Shown piece after piece: positions 42,700 to 54,854 of a stretch of DNA of 64,000 nucleotides (positions within the stretch are counted from its first letter, which is position 1; each line of letters starts with the position of its first letter). The stretch spans positions 1,054,001 to 1,118,000 of the forward strand of contig OX621175.1 of NCBI GenBank assembly GCA_951640195.1, read 5' to 3'. Below the pieces are notes generated by a model. It did no database searches, was not told the DNA's origin, and saw only the letters and a program-made list of their open reading frames with translations. The stretch comes from Porpolomopsis calyptriformis (taxonomy: Eukaryota > Basidiomycota > Agaricomycetes > Agaricales > Hygrophoraceae). A program made the translations under genes and the position numbers.

Positions 42700-45600
42700 G
42701 GTTTTTAGGGAGTCCGAACGCTTTGCCTACTGTTACGGATGTATCTACTCAAGAATGTACCACCACTCCATGCAATCTATTTCAAATTCTTGGTACTCTT
42801 GAAGAAGGCAATCTCAGACTCATTTTGGACGTTTGGATTGAAGCTACCGACACTGGTCGACGTGTTCTGGCCACTGCTCTGGTTGATAGTGGAGCCTCTG
42901 GAAATTTCATAGACGAATCCTTCGTAACTCGCCACAATTTTACTCTAACATGATTGGAAACTCCAATCCCCGTATGGAATGCCGATGGATCTGAAAACCG
43001 AGGTGGACCCATTGAGAACGATATTGATATTTGGTTAGAGGCTCCCAGAGGACACAATGAACGGATCCGATTGGAAGTGACCGATCTCGGATCTAAGATG
43101 GATATTATCCTCAGCTTCCCGTGGCTCAAAAAGCACAACCCCAACATTGATTGGAAAGAGGCAACACTGGCTCTGGATAGCAAAGATTTCCCTCTACCAC
43201 GATGGATAGTGAACGATGCAGAGTCAGGGGGAATGGAATCGGTCACGCTAGCCATGAATCGATGCGTATCGAAGTTGGATGAATCCTGAGCCAGCACTGT
43301 GGAAGAAGATATGTGAAAGTTTGTACTGGAGGTATACTGGAAAGACTACTCTAGCGTCTTTGCTAAAGAATCCTTCGACCGCCTTCCACCGCATTCGGAA
43401 TTCAACCACGCCATAGAACTGGATGAAATCTTCAGACCAGTCAAAGGCACGAAATACGCAATGTCCCCTCTTGAGATGGATCACTTACACAAGTTCATTG
43501 ACGAAAACTTATCTACTGGACGAATACGAACTTCCAAGTCGAAACAAGTCTCTCCATTCTTCTTTGGGAAGAAAGCCGAAGAAGTGAATGCTAAAGGTAA
43601 GAATGCTGGCCTACATCCTATTGAAGACTATCGCTACCTCAATGAACACACGGTTCCTGATCACTATCCCCTTCCTCTTCTTCATCAAATACTCCAACGA
43701 CCTAAGCTTCTAACAGCGTCTCTATTCACGGTCATGGATATCCAATGGGGATTCAATAATGTCAGGATCAAGGAAGGTGACGAATGGAAAGCTGCCTTCA
43801 TCACTGAAGCAGGCGCCTTCGAACCCACCATCATGTTCTTTGGTTTGCGGAACTCACCAGCCACCTTTCAATGGATGATTGACACAAGATTCAAAGAAGT
43901 CCTAGACTCTGGAAACGTTTTCATCTATATTGATGACGTGCTTGTTTGTGGAAACGATTTAAAGGAATTACGATGCTGGACCTTCAAAACTCTAGATATC
44001 ATGAAAAAATACAGACTCTCATGCAAACCCGTCAAATGCCAGTTTGAGAAGGAAGAAGTCATTTATCTCAGAGTCATCTTATCCAAAGGACGAATCACCA
44101 CCAATCCAAAAACGGTCGATGCCATCATGTCTTGGCCTATTCCAGAAACGGTGAAACAACTCCAATCCTTCTTAGGCAGTGCGAACTTTTGGCGAAGGTA
44201 TATCAAAGGTTTTTCCAAGGTTGCTACCCCTCTCTATGAACTCTTGCACAATGAAACTGTGTGGGAATGGACTCCTCGAAGACAAGAAGCCTTCAACAAC
44301 ATCAAGTCCCTCTTAACGAATGCGCCCGTTCTTCACATTCCTGATCGCGATCTCCCTTATTGCCTAGAAACTGATGCTTCCATCATCGGAATCGTGGGAA
44401 TACTCTCCCAGCTTCACGACGGACACTGGAAACCTGTTGGCTATCACTCAAGATCTACCTCCCCTGCTGAAAAGAACTACCCTACTCATGATCTAGAACT
44501 CCTGGCGATCATTGATTCCTTTAAGCAATGGTGCCATCTTCTTGAAGGAGCAAGACACGATATTCTCATTAGGACAGACAGTTTGGCTTTACGATATTTC
44601 TCCAAGAATCTTCGCTTATCGAATCGCCAAACTCGTTGGTCTGAGTATCTGTCCAGGTTCGGGTTCAAAATCGAGTACATTCCAGGGAGGAAGAACAAAG
44701 CTGATGGCCTGTCCAGATGCCCTGATTATTTGCCTGATGTTGAAGCCGACGTGGAGAACGAAGTTCTGATAGCACGCGACCGATGGATTAATTTGATTGT
44801 CAAGTTGTCGAATTCAAGTCTTCTTTCTAGATTACGCTTCAGAATCCCACTCCCACAGAAGATCCAAGATAGACTTGAGGATGCCTCACTCACTTGGACC
44901 CAAGCTAATGGACTCGTACGCGATGTTGAAGGTCGAATAGTGGTGCCAGAGGAAGTATCTTTGCACACAGACATTATATGACTGTCCCACGCCTACCCCC
45001 ACGCTGGCCACCCTGGCATTGAGAAGACGAAGGAACTCATTCTTCGTAACTTTATTTGGGATGGTGCCCCACAAGACATCACCAACTACGTTCGATCCTG
45101 TCCAGCTTGTCAACAGAACAAGAACTTCCCTTCGAAGCCGTCAGGACTACTCCAACCCATACCCCCCTCTATGGAACCATGGAAGGAAATCACTGTCGAT
45201 CTTATCGTCGAACTCCCCAAGTCACAAGGCTACGATGCTGTGATGGTCATTGTCGATTGCTTCACCAAACGTGCTCATTTCATTCCGACAACCTCCAATC
45301 TCTCATCAGAAGGCACTGCGAAACTCTTTTGGAATCACATCTGGAAACATCATGGATGGCCTTAGAAGGTTATATCTGATTGCGGAGTGCAATTTGCGTC
45401 CAAATTCACAGAAGCCCTCAATAACTCCTTAGGAATCATCTCTGGTCTCTCCACTGCGTATCATCCCCAAACAGATGGTTAAATGGAACGTACCAATCAA
45501 GAACTCAAAGTCTACTTACGTTTCTATACCAATTTTATGCAGGATGACTGGTCGGAATGGCTCGCTTCTGTGGAATTTGCCTACAACAATCGACAACACT

Positions 45601-46250
45601 CTGCTACTTCACAATCACCATTCTATATGGAATACGGACGTCATCCTCACCTTCCCACAACTATTCCGGATCAAAGCAATGTGCCCGCAGCAAACACCTT
45701 TCACGAACGCCTCACACGCGCACAGCAAAATGCCAAATGATCTTTATCGAAGACAACGGAGTCAATGAAGAAATACGCTGATCGAAAACAGAAACCCTCA
45801 CCCTCCTATGAAGAAGGAGATCTAATCTGGTTGGACACCAAAAACATCAAGACGACATGACCCTTGAAGAAGCTTGACAACCGACGGACCGGACCGGTCA
45901 AGGTCTTGAAGAAGATATCGGACCTTGCTTATCTGATCGACATCCCCGGAACATGGAGACTACACCCAGTCTTTCACGTTTCACTCCTAAGACCCAACGT
46001 CAGAAATGAATTGCTCCACCCCGATGTCATCGACACATCACGGCCTCCCCCAGATCTGATCGAAAACGAAGAAGAATATGAGGTTGAATCTATACTACAA
46101 CATTCCGGAGCTAAATGACGACAAAAATACTTGGTCAAATGGAAAGGCTATCCGATCGAAGAAGCCACTTGGGAAGATCGATCAAACATTTTACGACACG
46201 CCAAGGAAATTGTGAAGACATACGAAGACTCAATTCAAACAGCGACCTGA
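42700..46250 (+). pseudogene. pol of gypsy element 1 (PR-RT-RH-IN-chromodomain)
   Basis: Protease motif LVDSGASGNFID near 42883; reverse transcriptase with the catalytic YIDD at about 43930 in the long open segment 43461-44981; RNase H ETDASIIGIVG; integrase HHCC zinc region just after 44981 (YPHAGHPG...CPACQQ) and catalytic core ([24 protein letters not shown]); a C-terminal chromodomain (YEVESILQHSGAK, then KYLVKWKGYPIEEATWE), which places it among chromoviruses. Stops at 42951, 43287, 44979, 45362, 45479, 45738, 45858 and 46116 break it; most are TGA or TAA where related elements have Arg or Gln. Confidence 0.88.
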
Positions 46251-46405
46251 TTCTATTCATTCGTTTGTCATCATCCCGTCTGCCAAGAATTGACCTCTAT
46301 TTTTAGATTCACTCCTTATAAACTATGAAACGTCTCCTCTTTCCTTCACGATTCAAAATCTAAGCCAGCCAAACTACTGTGCCGAAATGCCATAACAACT
46401 TCATT

Positions 46406-47155
46406 ATGCCTGCTACACGATCCACATGATCCCCCTCCCCTCAGGTCACCATCTGACGTTCTGGATGAATCCCCTCATCCGCCATCCGCTCCCCTACTCC
46501 CAGTCCCTCGACTTCTGCTTCCTCCCCCCAACAATTATGTCGACAAGCTCACGCACGTGCAGAAGATTTCTTTAAAGAATATCCCACTCAGACCCCTCCC
46601 CTTGAAGATCCTGCAGTTACCATCTCTCGCCTCACGGCCGGCTACAACAGCGTCAGCAGTTGGAATCACGAACTTCACCAAGAACGTGACGTTTTAAAGG
46701 CCGAGCTCAAGGCGTCAGAAAAGAGTGCCTTGTTTTGGAAGGATCGCTGGGACCGGAGCGAACTCAAAGTCTGGGAGCTTCAACGAGAGAAGAAATGAAC
46801 ATGGGTAAATTGTTACGATGTCACCACTCACGCCATCATTGTCAAACTCGTCGAAGAGAGTCGTCAAGCCGAACGGCTCTCCAGAGAGGATTTTCTCTGA
46901 GCCCAACGCGATCTAGCAATGACGGAGACATTGATCGAATATGGGAAATCGGTCGAATATCCCATCAACATTGACTTGGAATACCCAATCGACGACGACG
47001 ATGACGTCGCGACAGTCTGAGCCCCTTCCCCTATCGAAGCGGCTTCGGAAGCCGAACCCATCGCTTCTCCCTTAGTGGCCGTTGAGGCCCCCGCCACCGA
47101 GGAAATCCAGACCCAGGCCTCAGAGGATGAAACGACCGACACTGCCCAAGTTTGA
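46406..47155 (+). pseudogene. Extra ORF downstream of pol in gypsy element 1
   Basis: From ATG 46406 to a stop at 47153-47155, one frame can be followed through about six internal stops. It has a Ser/Pro-rich start, a coiled-coil middle (SSWNHELHQERDVLKAELKA, ALFWKDRWDRSELKVWELQR) and an acidic C-terminus. It lies between pol and the 3' LTR. Not an envelope by appearance (no membrane segment). I think it is an accessory ORF of this element lineage. Confidence 0.5.
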
Positions 47156-47190
47156 AATTTGGGACAAATTTCCTTTGAAGCCGAGGTGTA

Positions 47191-47589
47191 TGTCATGGTT
47201 GTAATTTTCTTCTTTTTCTTTATCTTATTGTATACAAACCTATCTCTTCTCTTGGGATTCCCCATACTTGTCATTGGGATTCCCGATTACCTTTCTCCAG
47301 GATTCCCCACTACTCTACCTATATGTGGACATCTTTCATTTCCGTTCTTGTTTCAACCCCTTTATGATTCGTCATCGATCACGATGACTCATCCTTATCT
47401 CTAACACATGTTTATGTCGCACTGACTCACACAGATAAGTAGTTAGTATATAAAGGGTACTTCTGTACGTATCAGACCTTAAGTCTGATTCCTTGTTAGC
47501 TACTCATAACAAGGACTTAGAACCATACCCTCTTCTCTTGGGACAGAACACCTGAAGTAAAACGCGTTCTAAACAACCGGTTTATAACA
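47191..47589 (+). repeat. 3' LTR of gypsy element 1
   Basis: 399 bp, near-identical to 40693-41102 apart from an 11-bp length difference and scattered substitutions. Confidence 0.9.
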
Positions 47590-50500
47590 CTCTTCTTCAT
47601 TTGCATATTCATTTCGATTGTCTCTTTCACAAAGGTGAGTGGTTCTTTCTTGTCCATCTTGTTGTCTTTTCGCTGATTTTTTCGCTTCATAGTAATATTG
47701 AATTCCAGCAACAACATTTTGATTTCTTGGTGAGGACATGTTCATGAATACATTTAACGCTTCCTCCCATGTTTCAGAAACTTCTTTCAACTTTTTTATC
47801 TCTCGCCACAGTTTGAGTAAAACAAGCATAGAAGCGCAATAGTAATCATGTCAATCAGGATCATCGTGACGTGGAAAGAAGGGACCAACAACACTTGGTA
47901 ATGTATTGTGTCCTTTCATATGAACAATACGATGACAAGTTTCATATCTTGGATGATTTGGAAGATATCGAACTCATTGATTGATTGGTCAACTGGCATG
48001 TCTTGGTATGATTTCTTGAGGATTTCCTATAGAGACGGCTTCTTTTTTGCCTATTGGATATTCGTATGTATCGATCACAAAGTCAAAGAAAGATTGTCCT
48101 TCTAATTCTGGTCCTCGAAGTTCGTAATCATTCACTTGTGATCAAGCTACAATTTTTCCAGCCAGTGTTACATCAAGCAAGATCATATTGACACTCTAAA
48201 ATCATCTTAATGTGAGTCATGTTTGATTACAATGAATAACATACTGCTGAATCATTAGCAAGATTCACTTCTTTATCGATCTCTCTATCTAGTTCACTAC
48301 TACAAGTATGTTTCAAACACGTTTAATTGTTTATAGTTTGTCTCGAACACTTACCTGTTTGAAGCAGAACAAAGTGAGGGATAGATTTGGATCAAGTACG
48401 TCGATAACAAACTCCAGTAAATTGGTACATAGTGATGTGATCGAAACACATCATTCCATCCCATCAAATATGAGATAACTTGTGGCGCAGACAATTCGGC
48501 CTCATGATTGATCATCTGAAAACATCGAAAAAGAAGAAGACAATTTCTCTCCCATACATCTTTGAGATAAGATGAATTTGCGTGGTGATAAACCAGAGTC
48601 TTCACCATTAACGCGGAAAAATTGTAAGACTTGTTTTGTTTTTTGGTTTGATAAGCTGTTTGATACCAAGCAGCGTCCTTCGTATCGCTTCCATTCATCA
48701 TCAATTTGATATCGTTATTGCATTTTAGTGTCAATGAAATGTTGGGACAATATGAATTGATATAGCCAAAAGTACATTTCAATTTCCAATTCCCATCCTC
48801 GTCGATTGAATCTACACCAGAGATCTCCCAAGGAGCTCTACATTTACAGATTCGTTCGCTGTGTTTATTGACAATTATACAAGTGGAGACTTTGCAAGTA
48901 TGGACTTGACATAATTGAACAAGTCGTCTTTCCAGTACCGATATATCCTTCTCCCATGTAAAGGAATCGGGATCGAGAGGACGAGAATATGCCAAGTCTG
49001 ATTTGTATAACATCGAATGAATGGTCTCTTCACTAACGAAGTCCTGGTGAGAACGAATGTTGTATTTGATGTATTGAATAACGTGGTCTTGAAAGGCAGC
49101 ACTCTTCAACAATTCTTGCATACGATTGACATTGGGTGCATCTCGCAACCATAGGAACATGTGGATATGAAGGGTTCCACATCCTTGCACCTCAACAACT
49201 CCAAAATACCCACTCACTTGTCCAAATACACCCTTGTTACTATGGACCCGGTCTTTCATTGACGATATACCAAATATCATTCGCAAGAGAGTATGAATGA
49301 TGAAGTTAAAAAACTTGGCTGCAGCGTATGGATCTTTCGCAACATTCATGGCGCGACGGTGAGCATCAGGTCCTGTGGTCAATACAAACTGATCCATATC
49401 GATTTTCTCACCAGTGAAGACTTGAACTATAGGATCGTGAATATCGGCCAGATTAATTGTAATCCACAGAGAAGGTGGACACAATATCAATGACATCCCC
49501 CATATATCAGATCTGTATCACGATCAAGAATTATCGGATCCCATCACTCGACTGCTAGTAGCAAATACATGTTTTTTCAACAATTTCACCTTCGAGTTAC
49601 TAAATGGGATTTGCAGTTTTTCTTCCAATTCTGCTTGTTTCAGATCGCCAATAGTCAATGTCGCGAGTGAGATTTTATCAGCATCAAAATCTTGCCATCT
49701 CATTTGTAAACGAGTAGATCCTAATGCTTCTTGTTTTTGAAGTATTCCAAAGGCGATGAATAAAAAGGAATGGTGAGTTCGAAATCGTCGATCATAATAT
49801 TGTAATGCCTATCAAACATGATCACAAAACCCCACTTTAATAGGTCAACTAGTTTCAATTCCTCCCTCTCCATAAGGCCATAACAAAGGAAATGTGACCA
49901 TTAAAGGATTTCGTTGCATGTACGATTGTCCTTCATGATCGCGAGGACATCCAAAATCTGAAACAGGACAAAGATGATGAACAACATATCCCCCTTCCTC
50001 TCTGTCATCATCCAAGTGAGTTAATGCGTATAACATCAATTCATTCACTGATACTTTCGTGAGGTCTGTATCAGAAATTCCACACATTTGGATCGGAATG
50101 ATGTCTAAATAAATTGAATGAAATTTTGTGCGTATTCATTTTTCAGATGATATCAATCTAACTTACCATCAACATCAACAGTATCATCTTCATCTACATC
50201 CATTTGATCGTCGTTTGGATTTTCATCCATCGGCTCTGGAATGTAGGTATCATTTTCCCTCATGGCGAGACTCCCGTTCTCTTCTTTTCTGATGATAGCC
50301 TCTAATTCAATCGGTATGTCGTCCTCTGGTAACGAATTTAAATGATCAGGGCTGATCTTTACATCGAAATATAGGGGATTGTGATGTTTTAACCATACAA
50401 GAGCTTGGTACACGGCTAGTCTCCAGACATGGAAAGTCGTTTTTAACCAGTCTTTTGGCAACTTATTGGTTCCTATAAAAGTGATCGCGAGAACAGAGGC

Positions 50501-51691
50501 AAGAGTTGAACACAAACGGGGCATTAATTGTCCCTTGAGCATGTTCACGATGGCATCCATATTGAGTTCATAAAGACTAACATTTCCAGACATTCCACAT
50601 TGTAAATGATCAGGATGCACATTACCAATGGATTTTTTGGGGTACAATTTAAAAATGAAACAATGAGGATGATGTTGTGCAACTAGAAGTTGTTCGGGAA
50701 GGGTTAAGATCAATAGTTGTTCCGGTACATTTCCAATCCACATGTTGTTCGCGAGCGCTAATTTTGGCACCCTCTTTTTCAGTATACTTCCACAACATTC
50801 ATGACAAAACCATCCACGAGTGTAATCACCTTCCCCATGGATTTCGTTTCACACTAACAACATCCCTGACCAAAGTTCATGTGCAGGATGTGGGTTAACA
50901 GGTAGAAGCAATTGATGAATGTCGCGTAAGTCTTTTATTGATTTCTCTTCTCCATTCTCTTTCATCAATTCTCAGGCACAGGCAACACATACTCTCGACG
51001 CAATAACTTCATTGGAAGTCACCTCACGAAATAAACGATGAAGTGTTCGGTGCTCATCTAGACTTGGTACTTGCATGAATTCACCAATATCTTGCAGATC
51101 TTTAGGGTGATGAACTTAACAACTTTCAGTGATTACACAAAAACATATTTCAAATATTCAAACACGAACCAATTGTTTCATTATCATGAAAACCTTCGTT
51201 TTCCATCTCTCGTCTCTTTCTCTTATTGTTTCTCCAAGTATGTCCTTTTCTTTCCTTCGCTATAGCGCACGTATGTATAGCTGACTTCAATTGATCAGGA
51301 AGATGAGCTATGGCCTTTTTTAACATCGTCCAACTATGCATTTCGATAGTTTTGAGACTCCCAAAAGGAACCAATGTAAGCAATTCTTCTTTCATCAAAC
51401 TTCCGACAATCTCATCGACTGAAGTCATATTAATATCTATATTTTTAACAAGCAAAATGTGATTAACAACTCAATATAAAAATTATTGGCTATACTCACT
51501 GTGTATTCTCATGCATATATAAAGTCTCTTTGCGAACGATCCTTTCATTTTAAGTACATTCGCTGATCTTAGATTTTTCACAAAAAGCTTAACACCAATC
51601 ATCAAGATCTCCATTTCTGGGGAACACACCTAACATACTTCCATTTCCAAGCACGTTATTATTGTGTATAATTTTTTTTTGTCTTCAGAAC

Positions 51692-52257
51692 ATGGATCTA
51701 AATGATAAACAATTATATTTTAGCTTCCTTTCACGTCGTAAGTATTTTATTTTTGTCTATTACTCTTCGACATGCCTGATTCACCCCCAGAGTCTCCGAA
51801 ACGTAAAATGCCCTTTGAATCCTTCACATCCCCTGAAGATGTCCTTTTGAATTTGCAAAATCGCAAAGACGTCTTCTACCTAGGAAAAAAGGACATTCAT
51901 ACCCTGGGTCATTTTCACTTTTGTGGACTGCAAGGAAATGTCTTCATCACAGACCAAACTAATCCACCTGCAGAAATGATACTATCCGGCGCCTTCTATA
52001 TTGACCCGCGCGATTTCTTCTTCACGTCCAATGGAAAATACAATCCCGGAAATAAATACGACATCAAGTTTGAAAAAGTCAAACCTAACTGTCATCTCAT
52101 TCCAATCACTCATGACTCTTCTTTCGAATTCTCATGCACCAACTTTGAAATGATCATCGAAAACATTTGTGGAATCGAAAAAAAGAGTCAAAGTGGTAAG
52201 AAGGACAAGATCGTTAGTTTTTTGCAATCCATTCTGATGGGAGCAAAATCAGTCTGA
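51692..52257 (+). CDS. Unknown protein encoded divergently beside the Helitron Rep gene (1)
   Basis: The main frame opens at ATG 51772 (MPDSPPESPKRKMPF) and runs to 52257; alternatively translation starts at ATG 51692 and a GTAAGT...CCCCAG intron (51738-51791) joins into the same frame. Residues 30-150 look globular (NRKDVFYLGKKDIHTLGHF, GAFYIDPRDFFFTSNGKY, PNCHLIPITHDSSFEF). AT-rich like the Helitron. It lies between the Rep start and the proposed right terminus, head-to-head with Rep, so probably an accessory gene of the element. No family recognised. Confidence 0.5.
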
Positions 52258-52371
52258 AATTAAGTATCAAATTATTGCACAACCTTTTCACTGTATGTCA
52301 TCCTTCTCTTTATAGTATCTCATTGTTAATTTTATTTACCTTACTAGAAAAAAACAGACGGGAAAGAAGAT

Positions 52372-52803
52372 ATGTCTGATGAAGGAACTATCGATTCCAG
52401 CATGATCTATACATCTTTCCTATTACTTCTAAATCCTAACTTTGTGTTCACAGAGACTGATGAATTTATGATTGATAACTGGCCCATCTCGCCGAAATGT
52501 GAAGATGCTCTTGAAAATATCAAGAAAGATTATGATGTGCATTGCATCCCTGCCTATGACATCTATAATACCATTATCCATCTGAAAGATTACGAATGTA
52601 AACTTCGTGGAGCTATTGTCAAAGCTCAGTTCACGATCGCACATTTCCACATTTCAAACCAGCACCGTTCAATTTTTATGGCTATCGTACACAAACTCAC
52701 CATTCTCCAACCACCCATCAACGTCACGCAAAGTCTGACCAAAAAAAGAAAATTGTGTCCTCATTCTTTGATGAATCAAGGAGGCCCAAGCAAGAAAACT
52801 TGA
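52372..52803 (+). CDS. Unknown protein encoded divergently beside the Helitron Rep gene (2)
   Basis: Frame from 52372 to 52803 with a well-formed stretch (DEFMIDNWPISPKCEDALEN, DYDVHCIPAYDIYNTIIHL, LRGAIVKAQFTIAHFHI) and a basic tail (KKRKL). The first exon boundary is unclear: the segment before TETDEF looks like intron (CCTAAC, then TTCACAG at 52446-52452). It may be the downstream part of the gene at 51692-52257 or a second gene. Unassigned. Confidence 0.45.
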   Translation: MSDEGTIDSSMIYTSFLLLLNPNFVFTETDEFMIDNWPISPKCEDALENIKKDYDVHCIPAYDIYNTIIHLKDYECKLRGAIVKAQFTIAHFHISNQHRSIFMAIVHKLTILQPPINVTQSLTKKRKLCPHSLMNQGGPSKKT

Positions 52804-53050
52804 AACTGAGTTATCTCCTAGTGGTACATTCATCACTTCAATTTTTTCAATACAGTGTTTTATTTCAACTCATAGATCAATACTGTTCTCACCTTATTAA
52901 TAATGTAATACTACAATCAATGTTTCATTTCGACTTCTATGATTCCTTCTTTTTGTTTCTCAACAACTTACTCCACCGAATTGTATTTAATGTAATCCAA
53001 TTTGTAGATAAAATATAAATACTCTTTCTCATATCACATTCACATTCAAG

Positions 53051-53062
53051 GCAACAAGGTTA
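53051..53062. repeat. Proposed Helitron right terminus: inverted repeat
   Basis: GCAACAAGGTTA is the exact reverse complement of 34945-34956. It lies beyond the last Helitron-associated frame and before the Tnp2 transposon. A 12-mer match can occur by chance in 64 kb; the positions make it notable. Confidence 0.4.
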
Positions 53063-53456
53063 ACTGCCATCGGAGAGTGGCGCTAGAACTAGTGTCGGTA
53101 GATAACCCAGATATTACATAATTCATATGTATATACTGTATTCATACTTATGATTACCTTAGCACTTTTACTGCCTTCACACAAGGTGTAAACTAACAGG
53201 TTATAAGCCCCAGTGAAAATTAACACAATTTAGATGGATTTGGATTGTGGCTGACCGATTCAGTCATATTAATTCAATTTACAATGATTACTAGATATTC
53301 CCTCAATTTCTTAACCATTTTAAGGAAATCTCATTACTGTTCTTGACACTTGCAAGATGACTTAATGAAAATTTCATTACCTTTTAGGCGTGCGCAATGC
53401 CTTTCACAAAATAAATTATCAATTCAATCGATATCTTCCTTCCTGCCAATCTGTAT
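53063..53456. other. Spacer between Helitron and Tnp2 element
   Basis: AT-rich, no gene. It probably includes the 5' end and promoter of the Tnp2 transposon; I could not find its terminal repeat. On the minus strand a CACTAG word begins near 53095 but points away from Tnp2. Confidence 0.35.
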
Positions 53457-54315
53457 ATGTCCAAAAATCCATCCCACCACCTCTGCACATGCTCCAAATA
53501 CTGCGGGAATCCTGGAAAGTATGTCTCATTAGCCACCTACAACAGGCATGCCCAACACTATGGATGGGATGCATTCACACCCCAACTTTGTGGATTTTTG
53601 GCATCTCTACAAGAAAAATCTGTTAGTTGCATGAATAAGTCAGCACTACCAAAATCAAATGCACATAGAGGAGTGATGAAAATGATTGCAAAAGGGAAGG
53701 GAATAACCATACCAAAAGATGGGGGCGCCATGGATATTGATATGGACATCAATACAGACTGGGTAACATCGAGTGAACTCTGCCTTCTCAAGTCTGTATT
53801 CACACTGACAGCAGAATCTGCCGCAATACGCTGAGACTGCCAGTGAGGATGTCTCCACATCTCATTCTGGCCCCCGTGCAGATTCTAGTTCTACTCCTCA
53901 ATCCCATTTGGTTGCCTAACTATTACTTTATCAGAATTAGATCATAGCGGCAGTAGAAATGATGGATGTGAACAACCTGATCCTGGGTGTCTCCAAGACC
54001 CTAGCCAGCAAACCCACGGCAAAGAAAATCCTCCAAGTGGTTCCAATCAGCTTGAGGATTTGGAGGGAGGATATAGCTGTCAAATCGAAGAGATTCAGAC
54101 GACGAACAACCTTATCAAGCTTATTCGTAATGCAAAACTCAGTGATACTTACTGCAAACTTGATCCATATTTTGTGTCCCATCTTTGGAACCCACCAGAA
54201 TCTCCCTTGGTCATCAATGACCCTGATCTGCGGCTGTCAATCGATATCTACCTGGCAACTACGAATGCATCTCAAGAGACGTACAATGCTCTGCATCAAA
54301 GTATACTCTGGCGGT
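53457..54315 (+). pseudogene. Tnp2 transposase, 5' part
   Basis: From ATG 53457 the zinc-binding N-terminus reads to a TGA at 53832-53834 (Arg expected), with another stop shortly after; the conserved domain is recovered in the frame at 54060-54315. Frame changes may be introns or decay. Continues at 63809. Confidence 0.65.
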
Positions 54316-54682
54316 TGTTACAGCCACTTCATTTTTCATCTTGTCCACTTTCCTTATCTAATCTTATCTCTCCCCAATCTAATCTTTGCCTTACCTCCTC
54401 ATAGATTAGAGGTGATAACGCCATTGGCTGATGAAGACATGCTCCACAGCAACTCCACAGTAGCTGCGCAAGGCTGCGTAATACTGCGCATTAGTCAGCC
54501 GTTCCATGGATCATCGCCATGGTTATCACAATCACAGCCCAGGCCTGGGTAGATATAAGTAGTGTACAGAACGCTTGTATCTCCCTAGATTTGTCCTTCA
54601 ATGTTGTCACCCCTAGCTTATGCGCTAGGCTCTTCGTTATCCCTTGTTCAAGTGACCTGAGACTCTGACTGCCGACATAATA
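54316..54682 (+). repeat. 5' LTR of gypsy element 2
   Basis: 367 bp, TGTTACAGCC... to ...CGACATAATA; TATAAG at 54554 and the self-primer match at 54588-54599. Confidence 0.9.
54554..54559 (+). promoter_or_regulatory. TATA box, gypsy element 2 LTR
   Basis: TATAAG (within agatataagt), 34 nt before GATTTGTCCTTC, the same spacing as in element 1. Confidence 0.5.
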
Positions 54683-54694
54683 GAAGGACGAATC
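54683..54694 (+). promoter_or_regulatory. Putative self-priming primer-binding site, gypsy element 2
   Basis: GAAGGACGAATC begins directly after the LTR. It pairs with GATTTGTCCTTC (54588-54599) in 11 Watson-Crick pairs plus one G-U pair. Confidence 0.55.
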
Positions 54695-54854
54695 TCCTCC
54701 CTCACCTTGCTTCTCTTCTCAAAAGTCGCTGGTCAAGATTCGTCTGACACCGACCATCATTGTTTTGGGTTACCAGACAAAGACCGTCGCTGTTGCCTCT
54801 CCGGAATCCTAACAGACTCCCCTGACTGACCCAACCTCTCTTGCCTTGAGAACC

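Larger units (their letters stand above)
40693..47589 (+). mobile_element. Ty3/gypsy chromodomain retrotransposon 1 (decayed)
   Basis: 6897 bp with LTRs of 410 and 399 bp, both TGTCATGG...TTTATAACA, flanked by a perfect CTCTT duplication (40688-40692 and 47590-47594). Internal order: gag, protease, reverse transcriptase, RNase H, integrase, chromodomain, plus an extra ORF before the 3' LTR. It is inserted in the Helitron between the Rep and helicase parts. Many stops, mostly TGA at expected Arg codons. Confidence 0.93.
35139..51428 (-). pseudogene. Helitron Rep/helicase gene, broken
   Basis: Pieces, 5' to 3' on the minus strand: N-terminus about 51428-51150; DUF6570-like and following region 50770-49845 (ALANNMWIGNVPEQLL, LYPKKSIGNVHPDHLQCG); Rep core 49496-48351 (DPYAAAKFFNFIIHTLLR, GCGTLHIHMFLWLRDAPN, the two-histidine Rep motif); linker 48200-47595; after the gypsy insertion, 40687-39563 with the helicase Walker A region reading GEGGVRKSKTI (normally GEGGTGKS) and Walker B VILVGDFHQFPPI; 37847-37145 (RHGSCRPRHLQILCNLI); 35381-35139 ending LRLEDERLIRLD...WW. 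Several internal stops, including TGA at 39576-39578 and 35262-35264 where Arg is expected. The altered P-loop and stops make it non-functional. Confidence 0.75.
34945..53062 (-). mobile_element. Decayed autonomous Helitron with three nested insertions
   Basis: Minus-strand fragments of a Rep-helicase run from about 51.4 kb down to 35.14 kb, interrupted by insertions at 47589-40693, 39557-37848 and 37144-35382. Joining the flanks restores a Helitron-like order: N-terminal DUF6570-like segment, Helitron-like N domain with the Rep HIHMFLW motif, then Pif1-type helicase. Boundaries are proposed from a 12-bp inverted repeat, TAACCTTGTTGC at 34945-34956 and its complement at 53051-53062, and a hairpin at the left end. 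I see no canonical CTRR end, so the termini are less certain than the coding content. Excluding insertions the element is about 7.7 kb. Confidence 0.68.

Noticed and set aside
53085..53103. CACTA-like word as the terminus of the Tnp2 element
   Set aside because: Its orientation points away from the transposase and no matching repeat is within the window.
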